Positions 8,241 to 17,539 of a stretch of 64,000 nt of DNA are shown here, one piece after another. Each line of letters opens with the position of its first letter. The stretch's first letter is position 1. Made by a program: the position numbers and the translations under genes. This stretch comes from Shewanella sp. MBTL60-112-B2. GTDB taxonomy: Bacteria; Pseudomonadota; Gammaproteobacteria; Enterobacterales; Shewanellaceae. The notes beneath the pieces are model-generated. The model searched no databases and had not been told where the DNA came from. It saw nothing but the letters and a program-made list of their open reading frames with translations. Location: positions 1-64,000 of the forward strand of contig NZ_BPFA01000003.1 of assembly GCF_019655055.1 (NCBI RefSeq), in the 5' to 3' direction.

Positions 8241-9611
8241 CTAGGCTTCAAACAAGTTTTCATGTAAGGCACCAATAACGTTAGCCGCCTCTGCTTCGTC
8301 CACCAAAATACATAAGTTGTGCGGGCTAGCTCCTTGGCAGATCATACGAACATTGTAGGTTTCAAGCACTTCAAACACTCGGCGACACACACCAGCTGTT
8401 GACGCAATATTGTTACCAATCACAGCAACAAGCGCTAAACCGTCTTCGACTCTAACTCGGCAATGCTGCGATAGCTCTTGCAGCAGCGCCTCACTCAACA
8501 AACCTTGGCCACTCGAGTCTGAGCCTGTTTTGTCGAGTGTCAGTGCCACGTTCACCTCAGATGTGGTGATCAAGTCGACACTTATCTTATGTCGTGCCAG
8601 TGTTGCGAACGTTTCGGCAAGGAAACCTTGAGCATGAAGCATCTGCAGGCTATGAAGATTTAATAGAGTTTGGTCTCGGCGCACTGCAACGGCGCGGTAG
8701 ACAGGCTCACTTTTAACCTGATGACGGATCCAAGTTCCACCTTGCTCCGGTGCCCAACTTGAGCCAACAAAAACCTGAATCTTCTGCCTCACTGCCGGTA
8801 AAATGGTTGCCGGATGCAGCACCTTAGCGCCAAACGTTGCCATCTCGGCCGCTTCGTTAAAGCTTATTTCTGGGATAGGTCGAGCGTTAGGAGCCAGACG
8901 AGGGTCGGTAGTATAGATCCCGGCAACATCGGTCCAGATCTCAACCGCATCGGCTTGCAGTGCTTCAGCTAACAGTGCTGCTGAGTAGTCGCTGCCACCG
9001 CGGCCAAGAGTTGTGGTGTGCCCTTCACTATCTGCGCCCACAAACCCTTGAGTTACGATAACTTGATCGCATAATAAAGGCTCTAAATGCTGCTTAGCCA
9101 ACTCGGCAATAATGTCAATCTGCGGCTCGGCGCGTCCATGATGGCTGTCTGTTCTAAGCACTTGGCGCACATCAAATGCCAATGCGCTAGCGCCTTTTTC
9201 TCGCAGTACCGCGGCAAAGAATACTGAAGAACACATCTCACCTTGAGATAAAATCTCATCCATCACCGCCTTACTGCGAGTCAGCTTTAAGCGCTCACTT
9301 AGAGTCGAGATATGGCTAAGAATGCCATCAATTTTGGCCGCTACATCGCTTGGGTTCCCCAGCTTATCGAGGATTTGATATTGAATCGAAGCAATTTTCT
9401 TGATCAGAGCCTTAGACTCTTCAACGCTGGTTTCGGCCTGAGTCAACGCGACGAGCTGGTTGGTCACCCCACTCGAAGCACTCACCACCACCACCCGAGT
9501 TTGCGGATTAGCAATAATGATATCGGCGCAGCGCTGCATAGCGTCATAATCGGCAACAGAGGTTCCACCGAACTTGGCAACATTTAAGCGAACAATTGAT
9601 TCTATAGACAT
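8241..9611 (-). CDS. lysC: lysine-sensitive aspartokinase III
   Basis: A 456-residue aspartate kinase that makes aspartyl-phosphate, the first step toward lysine, threonine and methionine. The kinase signature VAKFGGTSVADYDAM is at residues 10-24, and GRGGSDYSAALLAEAL is the substrate/ATP region. Two C-terminal ACT domains follow (LLNLHSLQMLHAQGFLAETF; ALVAVIGNNIASTAGV). It is monofunctional, without a homoserine dehydrogenase domain, as in E. coli LysC. GGAGG lies seven bases before the chosen ATG, which rules out the in-frame ATG at 9647. The preceding lysine riboswitch confirms the lysine-responsive isozyme. Confidence 0.95.
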   Translation of the reverse strand: MSIESIVRLNVAKFGGTSVADYDAMQRCADIIIANPQTRVVVVSASSGVTNQLVALTQAETSVEESKALIKKIASIQYQILDKLGNPSDVAAKIDGILSHISTLSERLKLTRSKAVMDEILSQGEMCSSVFFAAVLREKGASALAFDVRQVLRTDSHHGRAEPQIDIIAELAKQHLEPLLCDQVIVTQGFVGADSEGHTTTLGRGGSDYSAALLAEALQADAVEIWTDVAGIYTTDPRLAPNARPIPEISFNEAAEMATFGAKVLHPATILPAVRQKIQVFVGSSWAPEQGGTWIRHQVKSEPVYRAVAVRRDQTLLNLHSLQMLHAQGFLAETFATLARHKISVDLITTSEVNVALTLDKTGSDSSGQGLLSEALLQELSQHCRVRVEDGLALVAVIGNNIASTAGVCRRVFEVLETYNVRMICQGASPHNLCILVDEAEAANVIGALHENLFEA

Positions 9612-9639
9612 AATGCAGCCTCCACGCAAAATAGACACG

Positions 9640-9784
9640 GCTGACATTGACGAGAATGGGTATTTTTATTAACTAACATGAATAAGCTCCGAACTAACTT
9701 CGTTCGAAGAGCCTGGTGCTATGATATGCGCCCCATAGAATGGAGAAACAGCGATCGTCACCAGAAGCTCTCCACCAAAAAAAC
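9640..9784 (-). promoter_or_regulatory. expression platform of the lysC riboswitch
   Basis: The sequence between the aptamer and lysC contains GGTGGAGAGCTTCTGGTG, similar in layout to the E. coli lysC leader. It can pair with parts of the aptamer's closing stem and also form local hairpins. GGAGG of lysC lies at its downstream edge, so control of translation initiation is plausible. I see no clean intrinsic terminator here. Confidence 0.5.
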
Positions 9785-9935
9785 ATAGGTGACAATCGAC
9801 AGGATTCAGCCTGAACAACCAACATTCAAGCCCGACCAAACGGCTATGAATATCTCGGCGCTAATCTCCCTCATAAGCCATCTTTGGGGTTTGGCCCCCT
9901 CCAACTTACTACCTAGTTAGCGCTCCTCTTCTGTA
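9785..9935 (-). promoter_or_regulatory. lysine riboswitch (L box) aptamer
   Basis: Reading leftward, the conserved elements appear in order: AGAAGAGGAGCGC, GTTGGAGGGGGCC, TTATGAGGGAG, AGCGCCGAGAT, GGTCGGGCTTGAATG, CAGGCTGAATCCTG and TTGTCACC. These match the lysine riboswitch as found in front of E. coli lysC. The element is followed by lysC on the same strand. It should switch lysC and the downstream deacylase gene off when lysine is abundant. Confidence 0.93.
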
Positions 9936-9963
9936 GTTATTTGTATGACAGCATCCGTTGCTT

Positions 9964-10015
9964 TGTATACAAAATAACAGGTTAAAAAATATCAAAAAAT
10001 AGCCAATTAAGTCAA
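9964..10015 (-). promoter_or_regulatory. candidate lysC promoter
   Basis: On the minus strand TTGACT (10010-10015) is a good -35 hexamer. Downstream candidates for -10 are ATATTT with 17-bp spacing, or a more distant TATACA (9964-9969) served by a second weak -35. Both would place the transcript start just before the riboswitch. Confidence 0.4.
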
Positions 10016-10038
10016 CGGAAATCTAAGATGATTTAATT

Positions 10039-10467
10039 TTACTCAATATCAGGCAACTCTATCACCCTGCGCACTCGTGGCGAGAACGCACCGAGAAAGG
10101 CTTCTTCCCTTGGCATTAAACAGGGAACTAACTGCAAACGGTCACCTTCAACATAATAGATGGCATTTTGATTAAACAAGCGGCCAAGCTGTATCGCCGA
10201 TGCCTTATCGGTAGAGACCGCCCAACTCTTCTCCATATGCCTTCTATCTTGAGAAGCACCGACCATAGATCGGTAAGGTAGGCCCAGTTGCTGTATTTCA
10301 TGCTGCAGTTTTCGGTCTAGAAGGCCATTTTGACAGGGGGAGAGAACCTCTCCTTTTGGGTTGTATGCGGTGATAATTGCGAAGGATAATTGAGCAGATA
10401 ATGTTTGAGAAAACAGGAATTCGGTTTGTTGATAATAGTGCCAAAGGCTATCTACTGAGTTGCTCAT
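10039..10467 (-). CDS. DUF3293 domain-containing protein
   Basis: A soluble protein of about 142 residues resembling the DUF3293 family (SLWHYYQQTEFLF near the start, FAIITAYNP, then a tail rich in RVRRVIELPD). No catalytic motif is known. I start at the Met of MSNSVDS because the longer frame only adds a hydrophobic run encoded by AT-rich intergenic DNA; GGAG lies 12 bases before this ATG, a little far. It is divergent from arcA across 560 bp. The function is unknown. Confidence 0.7.
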   Translation of the reverse strand: MSNSVDSLWHYYQQTEFLFSQTLSAQLSFAIITAYNPKGEVLSPCQNGLLDRKLQHEIQQLGLPYRSMVGASQDRRHMEKSWAVSTDKASAIQLGRLFNQNAIYYVEGDRLQLVPCLMPREEAFLGAFSPRVRRVIELPDIE

Positions 10468-11028
10468 TGCTAACAATTTCTCCAATTTAGGTGTAATTAT
10501 TATAGCAAACTCGTTAGCCCTTCCCAGTAGCGTGACATTAATCACAATTAACATTATAGCCAAAACAAATAAAATCAATCAGATAGAAATTAAATAGTGA
10601 TCTAAATCATATCGTCGAGGAATTTTGTTAACATTTCATTTGTTAACAAATGCCTAAAACGAGTACAATAGCGCTTGTTGATTAGCTCACCCTGATACAT
10701 GTAACGAAAACATTTTGTTACACATACGAGAAACAGACAGAAGCGTAATCCACACAACTGTATCAAATGTGAACTATGTTTGATTTAACATTTAAACTTC
10801 ATATAAAACGGTAGCTAAGGAAACTTTTTCTACTATTGTTAATCAAAGTTTAAGCAGTTCACGTTTTCCATATGTGAGATACCCATACTTTGCTAGCGCA
10901 TGCAGTGTGTTGCTGTTTCAAACCAAATTTGAAAGCACCTACGTGTATCAGTGAATTATCAGCATAACTAGATGGAGTATAAACTTTTTATACTCATGGT
11001 TAGAATTGACAGAAATTAGGTAATTAAT
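10468..11028. promoter_or_regulatory. long arcA upstream region with inverted repeats
   Basis: This 560-bp AT-rich region precedes arcA. Two inverted repeats stand out. At 10624-10650, TTTGTTAAC and GTTAACAAA are separated by nine bases. At 10700-10722, TGTAAC and GTTACA flank an A/T core that nearly completes a hairpin. GTTAA-type sequences resemble ArcA binding half-sites, so autoregulation is possible. E. coli arcA also has a long leader with several promoters. No small gene is supported here. Confidence 0.45.
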
Positions 11029-11745
11029 ATGCAAAACCCGCACATTCTGATTGTTGAAGATGAAGCAGTAAGAAGAAACACACTTAGAAGTATTTTTGAA
11101 GCAGAAGGATATGTGGTAACTGAAGCCAATGACGGCGCTGAAATGCATAAGGCTATGCAAGACAACAAAGTTAACTTGGTGGTTATGGATATTAACTTAC
11201 CAGGTAAGAACGGTCTTTTACTCGCTCGTGAACTTCGTGAAATAAATAATATCGGTCTAATCTTCCTAACAGGCCGTGATAACGAAGTTGATAAGATCTT
11301 GGGTCTTGAAATTGGTGCTGATGACTATATCACTAAGCCATTCAACCCACGTGAATTGACTATCCGTGCTCGTAACCTATTAACTCGCGTTAATAGCACT
11401 GGTACTGATTCAGAAGAGAAAAGTGCAGTTGAGTTCTACCGTTTCAACGGTTGGAGCCTTGAAATCAACAGCCGCTCTCTAGTTAGCCCACAAGGTGAGT
11501 CATACAAGCTACCACGCAGCGAATTCCGCGCGATGCTTCACTTTGTTGAAAACCCAGGTAAAATCCTAAGCCGCGCAGACCTTCTAATGAAGATGACTGG
11601 CCGTGAGCTTAAGCCACATGTCCGTACTGTTGACGTAACAATCCGTCGTATCCGTAAGCACTTCGAAAGCTTGCCTGATACGCCAGAAATCATCGCAACA
11701 ATCCACGGTGAAGGTTACCGTTTTTGCGGTAGCTTAGAAGATTAA
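11029..11745 (+). CDS. arcA: aerobic respiration control response regulator ArcA
   Basis: A 238-residue OmpR/PhoB-type response regulator. The receiver domain has Glu10/Asp11, phospho-acceptor Asp54 in [12 protein letters not shown], Thr81 and Lys103 (ITKPF). The C-terminal winged helix ends with the typical [13 protein letters not shown] and [10 protein letters not shown]. Length equals E. coli ArcA. It controls genes of aerobic and anaerobic respiration. The position after EDEA usually reads VTRNTL in ArcA; here it is VRRNTL, a small variation. A perfect hairpin terminator follows, so it is monocistronic. The sensor gene is not nearby. Confidence 0.96.
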   Translation: MQNPHILIVEDEAVRRNTLRSIFEAEGYVVTEANDGAEMHKAMQDNKVNLVVMDINLPGKNGLLLARELREINNIGLIFLTGRDNEVDKILGLEIGADDYITKPFNPRELTIRARNLLTRVNSTGTDSEEKSAVEFYRFNGWSLEINSRSLVSPQGESYKLPRSEFRAMLHFVENPGKILSRADLLMKMTGRELKPHVRTVDVTIRRIRKHFESLPDTPEIIATIHGEGYRFCGSLED

Positions 11746-11787
11746 TTCTAAGCCCCGTTATATGCACTGCCTGCAGTACATATAAAT

Positions 11788-11817
11788 AAAAAGCCAGTCA
11801 ATTGACTGGCTTTTTTT
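11788..11817 (+). terminator. intrinsic terminator of arcA
   Basis: The palindrome AAAAAGCCAGTCA/TGACTGGCTTTTT around AATT, followed by more T bases, about 45 bp after the arcA stop codon. Confidence 0.92.
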
Positions 11818-11820
11818 ATG

Positions 11821-12102
11821 TCTGCAATTAGACACCTTGAGCGAACATGCATATTAAATGGCGCTTAAATTAGAGTATAAACTTAAATAGTAGTGAAATT
11901 TACTCTGCAAGAAACTTAACTGTCTGCCATTGAGTAATGCTATTCCATTCAAGCGAGTAATCATAAAGTAATAGGTGGTAGAGAATAAGTATTAACTCTG
12001 CGCTATAGCTCAGCTCCTGCCAGTAAATATATACAGATCTCGATTCGAGCCTGCTCCATTGCTATTAATGATATTTAATTTCAAATTAACCTTAATAAAA
12101 AA
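11821..12102. other. non-coding spacer between arcA and the S9 peptidase gene
   Basis: AT-rich DNA between two convergent terminators. I see no gene, repeat or recognisable motif in it. Confidence 0.4.
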
Positions 12103-12155
12103 GGCGTGGTCTACTAATTGCTTTATATAAATCACAATTAACAGTACCAACGCCT
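12103..12155 (-). terminator. probable terminator of the S9 peptidase gene
   Basis: On the minus strand AGGCG-TTGGT pairs imperfectly with ACCACGCCT across a loop of about 35 bases, and TTTTTTATT follows. The tail is good but the loop is long, so the call is moderate. Confidence 0.5.
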
Positions 12156-12180
12156 GATTGATATCACACTAGCCTTTGGG

Positions 12181-14427
12181 TTATTGCTGCTTAAGCTCTC
12201 TATTTAAAAAGTCTGCTAGTGAGCGATATAAATGTATTCTCACCTTCTCGCCACGCATTGAGTGCTTCGAACCAGGATAATCTATCATCTGAAACAATTT
12301 ACCTTCATCCTGCAGTGCTTTGTAAACACGGGTACTGTTTTCAAACAACACGTTATCATCTGCCATACCGTGATACATCAGCAATCCAGACTGATAACCG
12401 CCGACATACGGCAGTACACTGCTTGCCTCGTAACCTTTGGCATTGGTGTTAGGGTTACCCATATAACGCTCGGTATAGTGAGTGTCATAAAGCGACCAGT
12501 CTGATACTGGTGCACCTGAAATCGCCGCCTTAAAATAGTCTGGCGCTTTAAAGATGCTCATTAGTGCCATATAGCCGCCATAGCTGTGACCATAGATGGC
12601 GATGTTGTTAGAATCGACATAAGGTAAGGTGCGCAGGTAATCCACTCCAGCCTTTTGGTCATTTACCTCAATTTCACCAAGCTGCTTGTAAATTACATAC
12701 TCAAACTTGGTGCCGCGATGAGCTGAGCCGCGATTATCTAGCTGATAAACGATGTAGCCTTGCTGCAAAAGGTGCTGAGTAAAGTAGTCTTGATGACTCC
12801 AGCTGTTAACCACCAGCTGCGCATGTGGGCCGCCATAGACGCGTACCACAACTGGATACTGCTTATTAGCATCAAAGTTAGTAGGCTTGAACATGCGATA
12901 TTGCAGCATTTGGCCGTCTTCAGCCTTTAGTTCACCAAACTCAGGTAGCTGCCATAAGCCAAAGTAGTCATAAAGTGGATGACCTTTCTTTACCTCATTT
13001 TGCTCAACCCAAGCTAAACGCTCGCCATTTTGATCATGCAAGCTCACCTGTGGTGGTTGTGACAAACTACTGAAGTAATCTAGATATACCGGTTTGTTGT
13101 CGGCAAATACCGTTGAGTGCATGCCGCTACGCTGGCTAATGTTTTCAACCTTGCCACCAGCCAATGCAACTTTATAAAGCTGCTTCTCAGTGACTTTGGT
13201 TTTACGACCGATGAAGTAAACTTCGCCCGCCTTTTCATCGATATATTCAACCGCATCTACCGCCCAATCACCTGAGGTAAGCTGGCGAATAACCTTGCCA
13301 TCTAAGCCAATCAAATACAGGTGATTAAAGCCATCGCGCTCTGACGCCCAGATAAATGCCTTTTGCTGCTTTAAAAAGTGCAAATCGTCATTAAGATTTA
13401 TCCAAGCTTTGCTGCGCTCTTGCACCAAGTCTTTATCGTTTTTAATATCATCAATTGCCACAACACGTAAGTCTAGCGCTTGCTGATCTCGGCTCTGCCA
13501 CTGATATGACAAATGCTTACTATCAGGCAGCCACTTAACTCGCGGCAAGTAGATATCGGTATCTTTACCTAAACCCACCCAAGCGACTCGTTTATCTTTA
13601 AGGGTCACTACGCCAAGCTCGACCTTGACGTTATTCTCGCCAGCGTAGGGATAACGCTGCTCGGTCAGCTTAATTCCGTCGGCATAAATTTCATTGCGGG
13701 TAACCAATTCCACGCCCGATTCATCGATGCGAGTATAGGCTATCGCCGACTCATCCGGCGCCCACCAGTAACCCGTCATTCTGCCCATCTCTTCTTGAGC
13801 TACAAATTCGGCCATGGCATTTTTAATCGCGCCGCCGCCATCGGTAGTCAGCGCGGTGATCTTTTGCGTTTTTAAGTCCAACACATACAAGTTTTGCTCA
13901 CGCACAAACGACACAAAATGCCCTTTAGGCGAGAGTCTCGCATCAGTCGCAAAGCCCACACCCGTTTCAAGCAGTTTTACCTTGTTGTCATTGACCGAGT
14001 AGTAGTACAGCAAGCCCGCAGCGGGAATTAAAATCGCCTCACCATCGTCAGACCAAAAGTATTCCATGATCCCCTGACCATAAATACGCTGACGCTCACG
14101 GCGCGCCTTTTCTTCGTCAGACAATTCACCCGCTTCAAGCTTATCAGCATCAATTAGCAGGCTTTGCTTACCACTTGCCACATCCATCTGCCACAAGTCA
14201 TACAAATGTTGATTGTCTTTGCGTCCAGCAAGATAGGTAACACGCTTACCATCTGGTGACAGCTTTAGCCCGCGTGGGCTGCTGCCAGCAAGCGCAGGAG
14301 ATGCGTACATACGCTCGATAGTGAGTGGCTCGGTGCCACCGGGGAGTGATGATGCTTGAGCAGTTGCTGTAGAGCTCAGCACCAAAGGCAAAGAGGCTAG
14401 CAGTAAACTCATCCAATTCTTTTTCAT
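12181..14427 (-). CDS. dipeptidyl peptidase IV-type S9 prolyl peptidase, exported
   Basis: A 748-residue serine peptidase of family S9B. Residues 1-25 form a signal peptide (LLLASLPLVLSSTATAQA). A long beta-propeller region (about 60-490, DPPIV_N type) precedes the alpha/beta hydrolase domain. The nucleophile is Ser615 in YGHSYGGYMAL; the aspartate is in GMADDNVLF and the histidine in GSKHSMRG. The propeller contains EFVAQEEMGRMTGYWW, which carries the glutamate pair that binds the substrate N-terminus in DPP-IV. It should release X-Pro dipeptides in the periplasm or outside the cell. It is a single gene. Confidence 0.92.
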   Translation of the reverse strand: MKKNWMSLLLASLPLVLSSTATAQASSLPGGTEPLTIERMYASPALAGSSPRGLKLSPDGKRVTYLAGRKDNQHLYDLWQMDVASGKQSLLIDADKLEAGELSDEEKARRERQRIYGQGIMEYFWSDDGEAILIPAAGLLYYYSVNDNKVKLLETGVGFATDARLSPKGHFVSFVREQNLYVLDLKTQKITALTTDGGGAIKNAMAEFVAQEEMGRMTGYWWAPDESAIAYTRIDESGVELVTRNEIYADGIKLTEQRYPYAGENNVKVELGVVTLKDKRVAWVGLGKDTDIYLPRVKWLPDSKHLSYQWQSRDQQALDLRVVAIDDIKNDKDLVQERSKAWINLNDDLHFLKQQKAFIWASERDGFNHLYLIGLDGKVIRQLTSGDWAVDAVEYIDEKAGEVYFIGRKTKVTEKQLYKVALAGGKVENISQRSGMHSTVFADNKPVYLDYFSSLSQPPQVSLHDQNGERLAWVEQNEVKKGHPLYDYFGLWQLPEFGELKAEDGQMLQYRMFKPTNFDANKQYPVVVRVYGGPHAQLVVNSWSHQDYFTQHLLQQGYIVYQLDNRGSAHRGTKFEYVIYKQLGEIEVNDQKAGVDYLRTLPYVDSNNIAIYGHSYGGYMALMSIFKAPDYFKAAISGAPVSDWSLYDTHYTERYMGNPNTNAKGYEASSVLPYVGGYQSGLLMYHGMADDNVLFENSTRVYKALQDEGKLFQMIDYPGSKHSMRGEKVRIHLYRSLADFLNRELKQQ

Positions 14428-14702
14428 TATTATTCCCTGGATTAATCGCGAAATCTTATTCAGTCGTTCCTAATTGACAGTTAGACTGAAAATTCGCCTA
14501 CATTGTGCCTTAATCATTAGCAAAACAAAAACTATGCACTCAAACCCTGCTTTAGTCCTACTTGAGAGCAATCAAGCAGAAAGCCAATCTTTACGGCTGA
14601 AAAAACTAGCGCACTGAGGTATCATCGCCACAATAATAAAGAATACACTTTTGTCCTGACCTCAAACTCAATTTACTCACGTAAAATTGTATAGGAAACA
14701 AG
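14428..14702. other. intergenic promoter region between divergent genes
   Basis: This spacer lies between the divergent S9 peptidase and fbp genes. GTAAAATTGTATAGGAAACAAG immediately upstream of fbp supplies AGGAAAC as its ribosome site. No other structure is evident. Confidence 0.4.
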
Positions 14703-15692
14703 ATGCAAACTCTGGCTGAAAACCTGACATCACAAGCAATTTCTCCTACTCTTGAAAAACTTATCCTTACCCTAGCTAACACCTCTAAAGAGATTAGCCA
14801 CGCAGTACGCCACGGCGCACTAGCAGGCGTATTAGGCGCAACAGAACAAGAAAACGTTCAAGGCGAGACTCAGAAGAAACTCGATATCATCACCAATGAT
14901 ATGCTCAAAGATGCCCTAAAGGCCGACGGCACAGTGCGTGGTATCGCATCGGAAGAAGAAGACTACGTGGTAGAAGCCGATGCTAACGGCGAGTTCCTAG
15001 TATGTTTTGACCCACTAGACGGTTCATCTAACATCGACATTAACTCACTAGTGGGTACTATCTTCTCAGTATTACCAGCACCTGCAGGCGAGCTAACAGA
15101 AAAAAGTTTCTTACAAGCAGGTCGTAACCAAGTGGCAGCGGGTTATGTGCTATATGGCCCATCAACCATGTTGGCATTAACGACTGGTCAAGGCGTACAG
15201 CTATTTACTCTAAATCCTGAGACTAACGAGTTCTTGCTAACCAACGACGCGATGGCGATTAGCAAAGACACAGGCGAGTTTGCGATTAATATGTCAAACC
15301 AACGCTTCTGGGAAGCGCCAATGCAGACTTACATCAGCGATTTATTGCTAGGTAAGATTGGCCCACGTGAAAAGTCATTCAACATGCGCTGGATTGCCGC
15401 CATGGTGGGCGACGTACACCGCGTACTTTGCCGCGGCGGTATCTTCACTTACCCAACAGACAACAAGAACCCAGAGAAGCCATACAAGTTACGTTTAATG
15501 TACGAAGCTAACCCAATGGCATTCTTGGTTGAGCAAGCAGGCGGTAAAGCGTCAACTGGCTATGAAACCATTATGGATATTCAGCCAACTGAAATCCACC
15601 AACGTGTAGCGGTTATTCTTGGCTCTGCCAATGAAGTGGATGCGTGTCTTGAGTATCATGCTCAGGATTACAGTGAAGAGCCTTCTTTATAG
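14703..15692 (+). CDS. fbp: fructose-1,6-bisphosphatase class I
   Basis: A 329-residue gluconeogenic phosphatase that converts fructose 1,6-bisphosphate to fructose 6-phosphate. The metal-binding and catalytic motifs are present: [29 protein letters not shown] (about 101-121) and [15 protein letters not shown] near the C-terminus. Length matches E. coli Fbp. AGGAAAC precedes the ATG. A terminator about 110 bp downstream ends the transcript. Confidence 0.95.
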   Translation: MQTLAENLTSQAISPTLEKLILTLANTSKEISHAVRHGALAGVLGATEQENVQGETQKKLDIITNDMLKDALKADGTVRGIASEEEDYVVEADANGEFLVCFDPLDGSSNIDINSLVGTIFSVLPAPAGELTEKSFLQAGRNQVAAGYVLYGPSTMLALTTGQGVQLFTLNPETNEFLLTNDAMAISKDTGEFAINMSNQRFWEAPMQTYISDLLLGKIGPREKSFNMRWIAAMVGDVHRVLCRGGIFTYPTDNKNPEKPYKLRLMYEANPMAFLVEQAGGKASTGYETIMDIQPTEIHQRVAVILGSANEVDACLEYHAQDYSEEPSL

Positions 15693-15785
15693 GTTCTAGG
15701 GGTTGAGATAGGTCCTAGGCAAGGCTGAGACGACAGGAGCCGTGAAAGCTTAGTCGGTGTCGGCCAAGACGGTAAAAGCCGGAAA
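15686..15785 (+). repeat. degenerate CTAGG/GACGG-type dispersed repeat
   Basis: Directly after fbp the sequence reads AGGTTCTAGG, AGGTCCTAGG, then GGCCAAGACGGTAAAAGCCGG. Closely related strings occur at 44.68-45.02 kb and 45.49-45.56 kb. It appears to be a diverged copy of the same mosaic repeat. Confidence 0.6.
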
Positions 15786-15799
15786 AGAAAATCTAAAAG

Positions 15800-15838
15800 A
15801 AAAGCACAATCCTATGATAGTTAGGGTTGTGCTTTTTT
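15800..15838 (+). terminator. intrinsic terminator downstream of fbp
   Basis: A stem AAAGCACAATCCT/AGGGTTGTGCTTT (one G-U pair) with a nine-base loop, followed by eight T bases. Confidence 0.88.
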
Positions 15839-15840
15839 TT

Positions 15841-16200
15841 GCGCCGAACTTTTTGGCGCAGGGAGCTTGTTGTTATCAGGCTACGCCTGACTTTTAAGTT
15901 AGACTGCGTCTAACAACTAAAGTCGTGAGCTTCCAGCTCACACACGGGCAAGAGGGGATCAACAGCAATCCCCTCTTGCATCACCCCTGCCGCCCCGACG
16001 AAGTTGTTTTCCTCGCACTTATTCAAAATAACCTAACGCTTCCGATGGGACATCCTGTCCCGCGAAAGCTATGCCCACATCCGTGTGGGCATTACGGTTA
16101 TTTCCTCACCGTCCTTCGGCAACTTCGATGGGGATTGGGTGTTTTCTCTAGGCTTAATTAGAAACGTCAGACTAGGTATTAAAATGTTTACTGGCACCAC
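15841..16200. repeat. mosaic of short palindromes (repeat island)
   Basis: This non-coding segment is a chain of small inverted repeats: GTTAGACTGCGTCTAAC at 15899-15915, GTGAGCTTCCAGCTCAC at 15926-15942, paired AGAGGGGAT/ATCCCCTCT, GGGACATCCTGTCCC, and GCCCACATCCGTGTGGGC. The first two recur near 23.44-23.48 kb. It resembles a cluster of REP-like elements rather than a gene. Confidence 0.7.
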
Positions 16201-16214
16201 ATATCTACTAATGC

Positions 16215-16976
16215 TCAGTTAACAGGCCCAGCGTTTTTTGCTACGTCCTTGTTGAGCTGCTTATTAGGAGCTGGTTCATTGTAGCTTATTAATTTGAAAT
16301 CTTCGGATTTTGAAATGCAGATGCTATTGTCCTTTGAAGATAGGCTAAATAGCCTACTACCTAAAACACCTATGTACCTAAATTTTTCTTCGCTTGCTGA
16401 TGAGCAGTAACCATTGCTAACCACATAATAACCTAGTGATTTGTGATCCATTGCCACTTCGCCATTTGCATACCCTTTATCGAATGACACTGTAGGTAAG
16501 AAGCAAAATATTGAAACAACAAAGACCCTTAAATTTACCGGTAGTTTTAGTAAATATTTATTACTGAAGATGATGTATAAAAACAAGATCAGAGACAGCA
16601 ATGGATAAAGCCCTCTTAACCGCATGTACCCAGTTTCTGTCATTGCAGTATAAGCCGAGCTGCCTAAGCTAAATAAAATCATTGAAACACAGTAGAACTT
16701 AAGCAAATAAGTAAAACCTTTGAAGATGCCCCCAGCCTCCATGTACTCATCATGCGGCTTTTTTGACATAGAATTGACTCCATCCATTGCTGAATAAGCA
16801 GCAAGGATGCCTATAGCAGGGAGAGCTGGATAAACAGAAGCTTTTACAATCTCAGTTAAAGCTACATATGAAAGGATATTGATATCAAACTTTATCCAAA
16901 ATCCCCACAGATAAGAAATTCCTGAGAATAAAGCTAGCCCATAGACAATTAATGTGAGGTTGATTTTTGTACTCAT
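16215..16976 (-). CDS. orphan integral membrane protein
   Basis: A 253-residue protein that I do not recognise. It has about five predicted membrane helices (near residues 8-25, 35-58, 88-108, 120-138 and 145-165). The C-terminal 80 residues are soluble and contain two cysteines (NGYCSS, NSICIS). The AAGGAAGTT before the ATG is a good ribosome site. The coding sequence is AT-richer than its neighbours and is enclosed by repeat-rich non-coding DNA on both sides, which suggests an acquired gene. A role in phage exclusion or stress is possible but nothing in the sequence shows it. Confidence 0.65.
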   Translation of the reverse strand: MSTKINLTLIVYGLALFSGISYLWGFWIKFDINILSYVALTEIVKASVYPALPAIGILAAYSAMDGVNSMSKKPHDEYMEAGGIFKGFTYLLKFYCVSMILFSLGSSAYTAMTETGYMRLRGLYPLLSLILFLYIIFSNKYLLKLPVNLRVFVVSIFCFLPTVSFDKGYANGEVAMDHKSLGYYVVSNGYCSSASEEKFRYIGVLGSRLFSLSSKDNSICISKSEDFKLISYNEPAPNKQLNKDVAKNAGPVN

Positions 16977-17021
16977 AACTTCCTTATTAACTCAGGCTCT
17001 TAACATTTTAATATGACACTC

Positions 17022-17055
17022 GCGCGTTTTGTCGATACCTGCAGGGAAAACGCGC
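17022..17055. repeat. GCGCGTTTT hairpin
   Basis: A 9-bp perfect inverted repeat GCGCGTTTT/AAAACGCGC with a 16-base spacer, about 45 bp upstream of the orphan membrane gene. It lacks a T tail and may be an operator or a remnant end of a repeat. Confidence 0.5.
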
Positions 17056-17270
17056 ATAGCATTGTTTCTTAAAATTATATTAATAACAATATATTAAATA
17101 ACATAACCGAGAATTGTATCCAATACATCTTGGGTAAAAGCGCACATGCACATCACTCATAACAAAGTGAGCAATAAACTTCTCGTTTCTGCGATACAAC
17201 TGTATAGAAACACTGTTGACTTGAATTAGACACCAAACAACTACGATCTAATGAGTACACCAATTACCAG

Positions 17271-17360
17271 GTGTAGATACGGCTGCGGGCTTCGGTTTCA
17301 GGGATGAAACCGCAGAGCGTATAGGGATATATTTACAGCGTCTCGCAGCAGTGTCTGCAC
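17271..17360 (+). repeat. MITE-like dispersed element, copy 1
   Basis: A 90-bp element bounded by GTGTAGATAC and GTGTCTGCAC, which are inverted repeats of each other at 8 of 10 positions. The interior shares GCAGAGC, AGGGA and the CAGxAGTGTCTGCAC end with the larger copy at 23073-23250, which lies in the opposite orientation. It has no coding capacity. Confidence 0.75.
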
Positions 17361-17455
17361 ATCCCTCGCTGGAGGCGATTGATAACGATGAAGCATCAAT
17401 ACAAACCACACTCACAGGAAACACCTACTAAGCCCTAGTTTTGGGCTAGAAAACA

Positions 17456-17507
17456 AAAGAGTTTACTGAGCCAAACATTACAAATATCGGCTCAAGTAAA
17501 CTCTTTA
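17456..17507. terminator. bidirectional hairpin terminator of the nucleoside ABC operon
   Basis: A 17-bp stem AAAGAGTTTACTGAGCC with a one-base bulge and a 16-base loop. On the minus strand it is followed by TTTTGTTTT, which fits termination of the importer operon that ends at 17540. Confidence 0.8.
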
Positions 17508-17539
17508 ATCTCAATCGAAAAGTGCGTTATTAGCGAAAC

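Noticed and set aside
15925..16161. Rightward 78-codon frame in the repeat island
   Set aside because: It consists of translated small palindromes; cysteine- and proline-rich sequence without a ribosome site.
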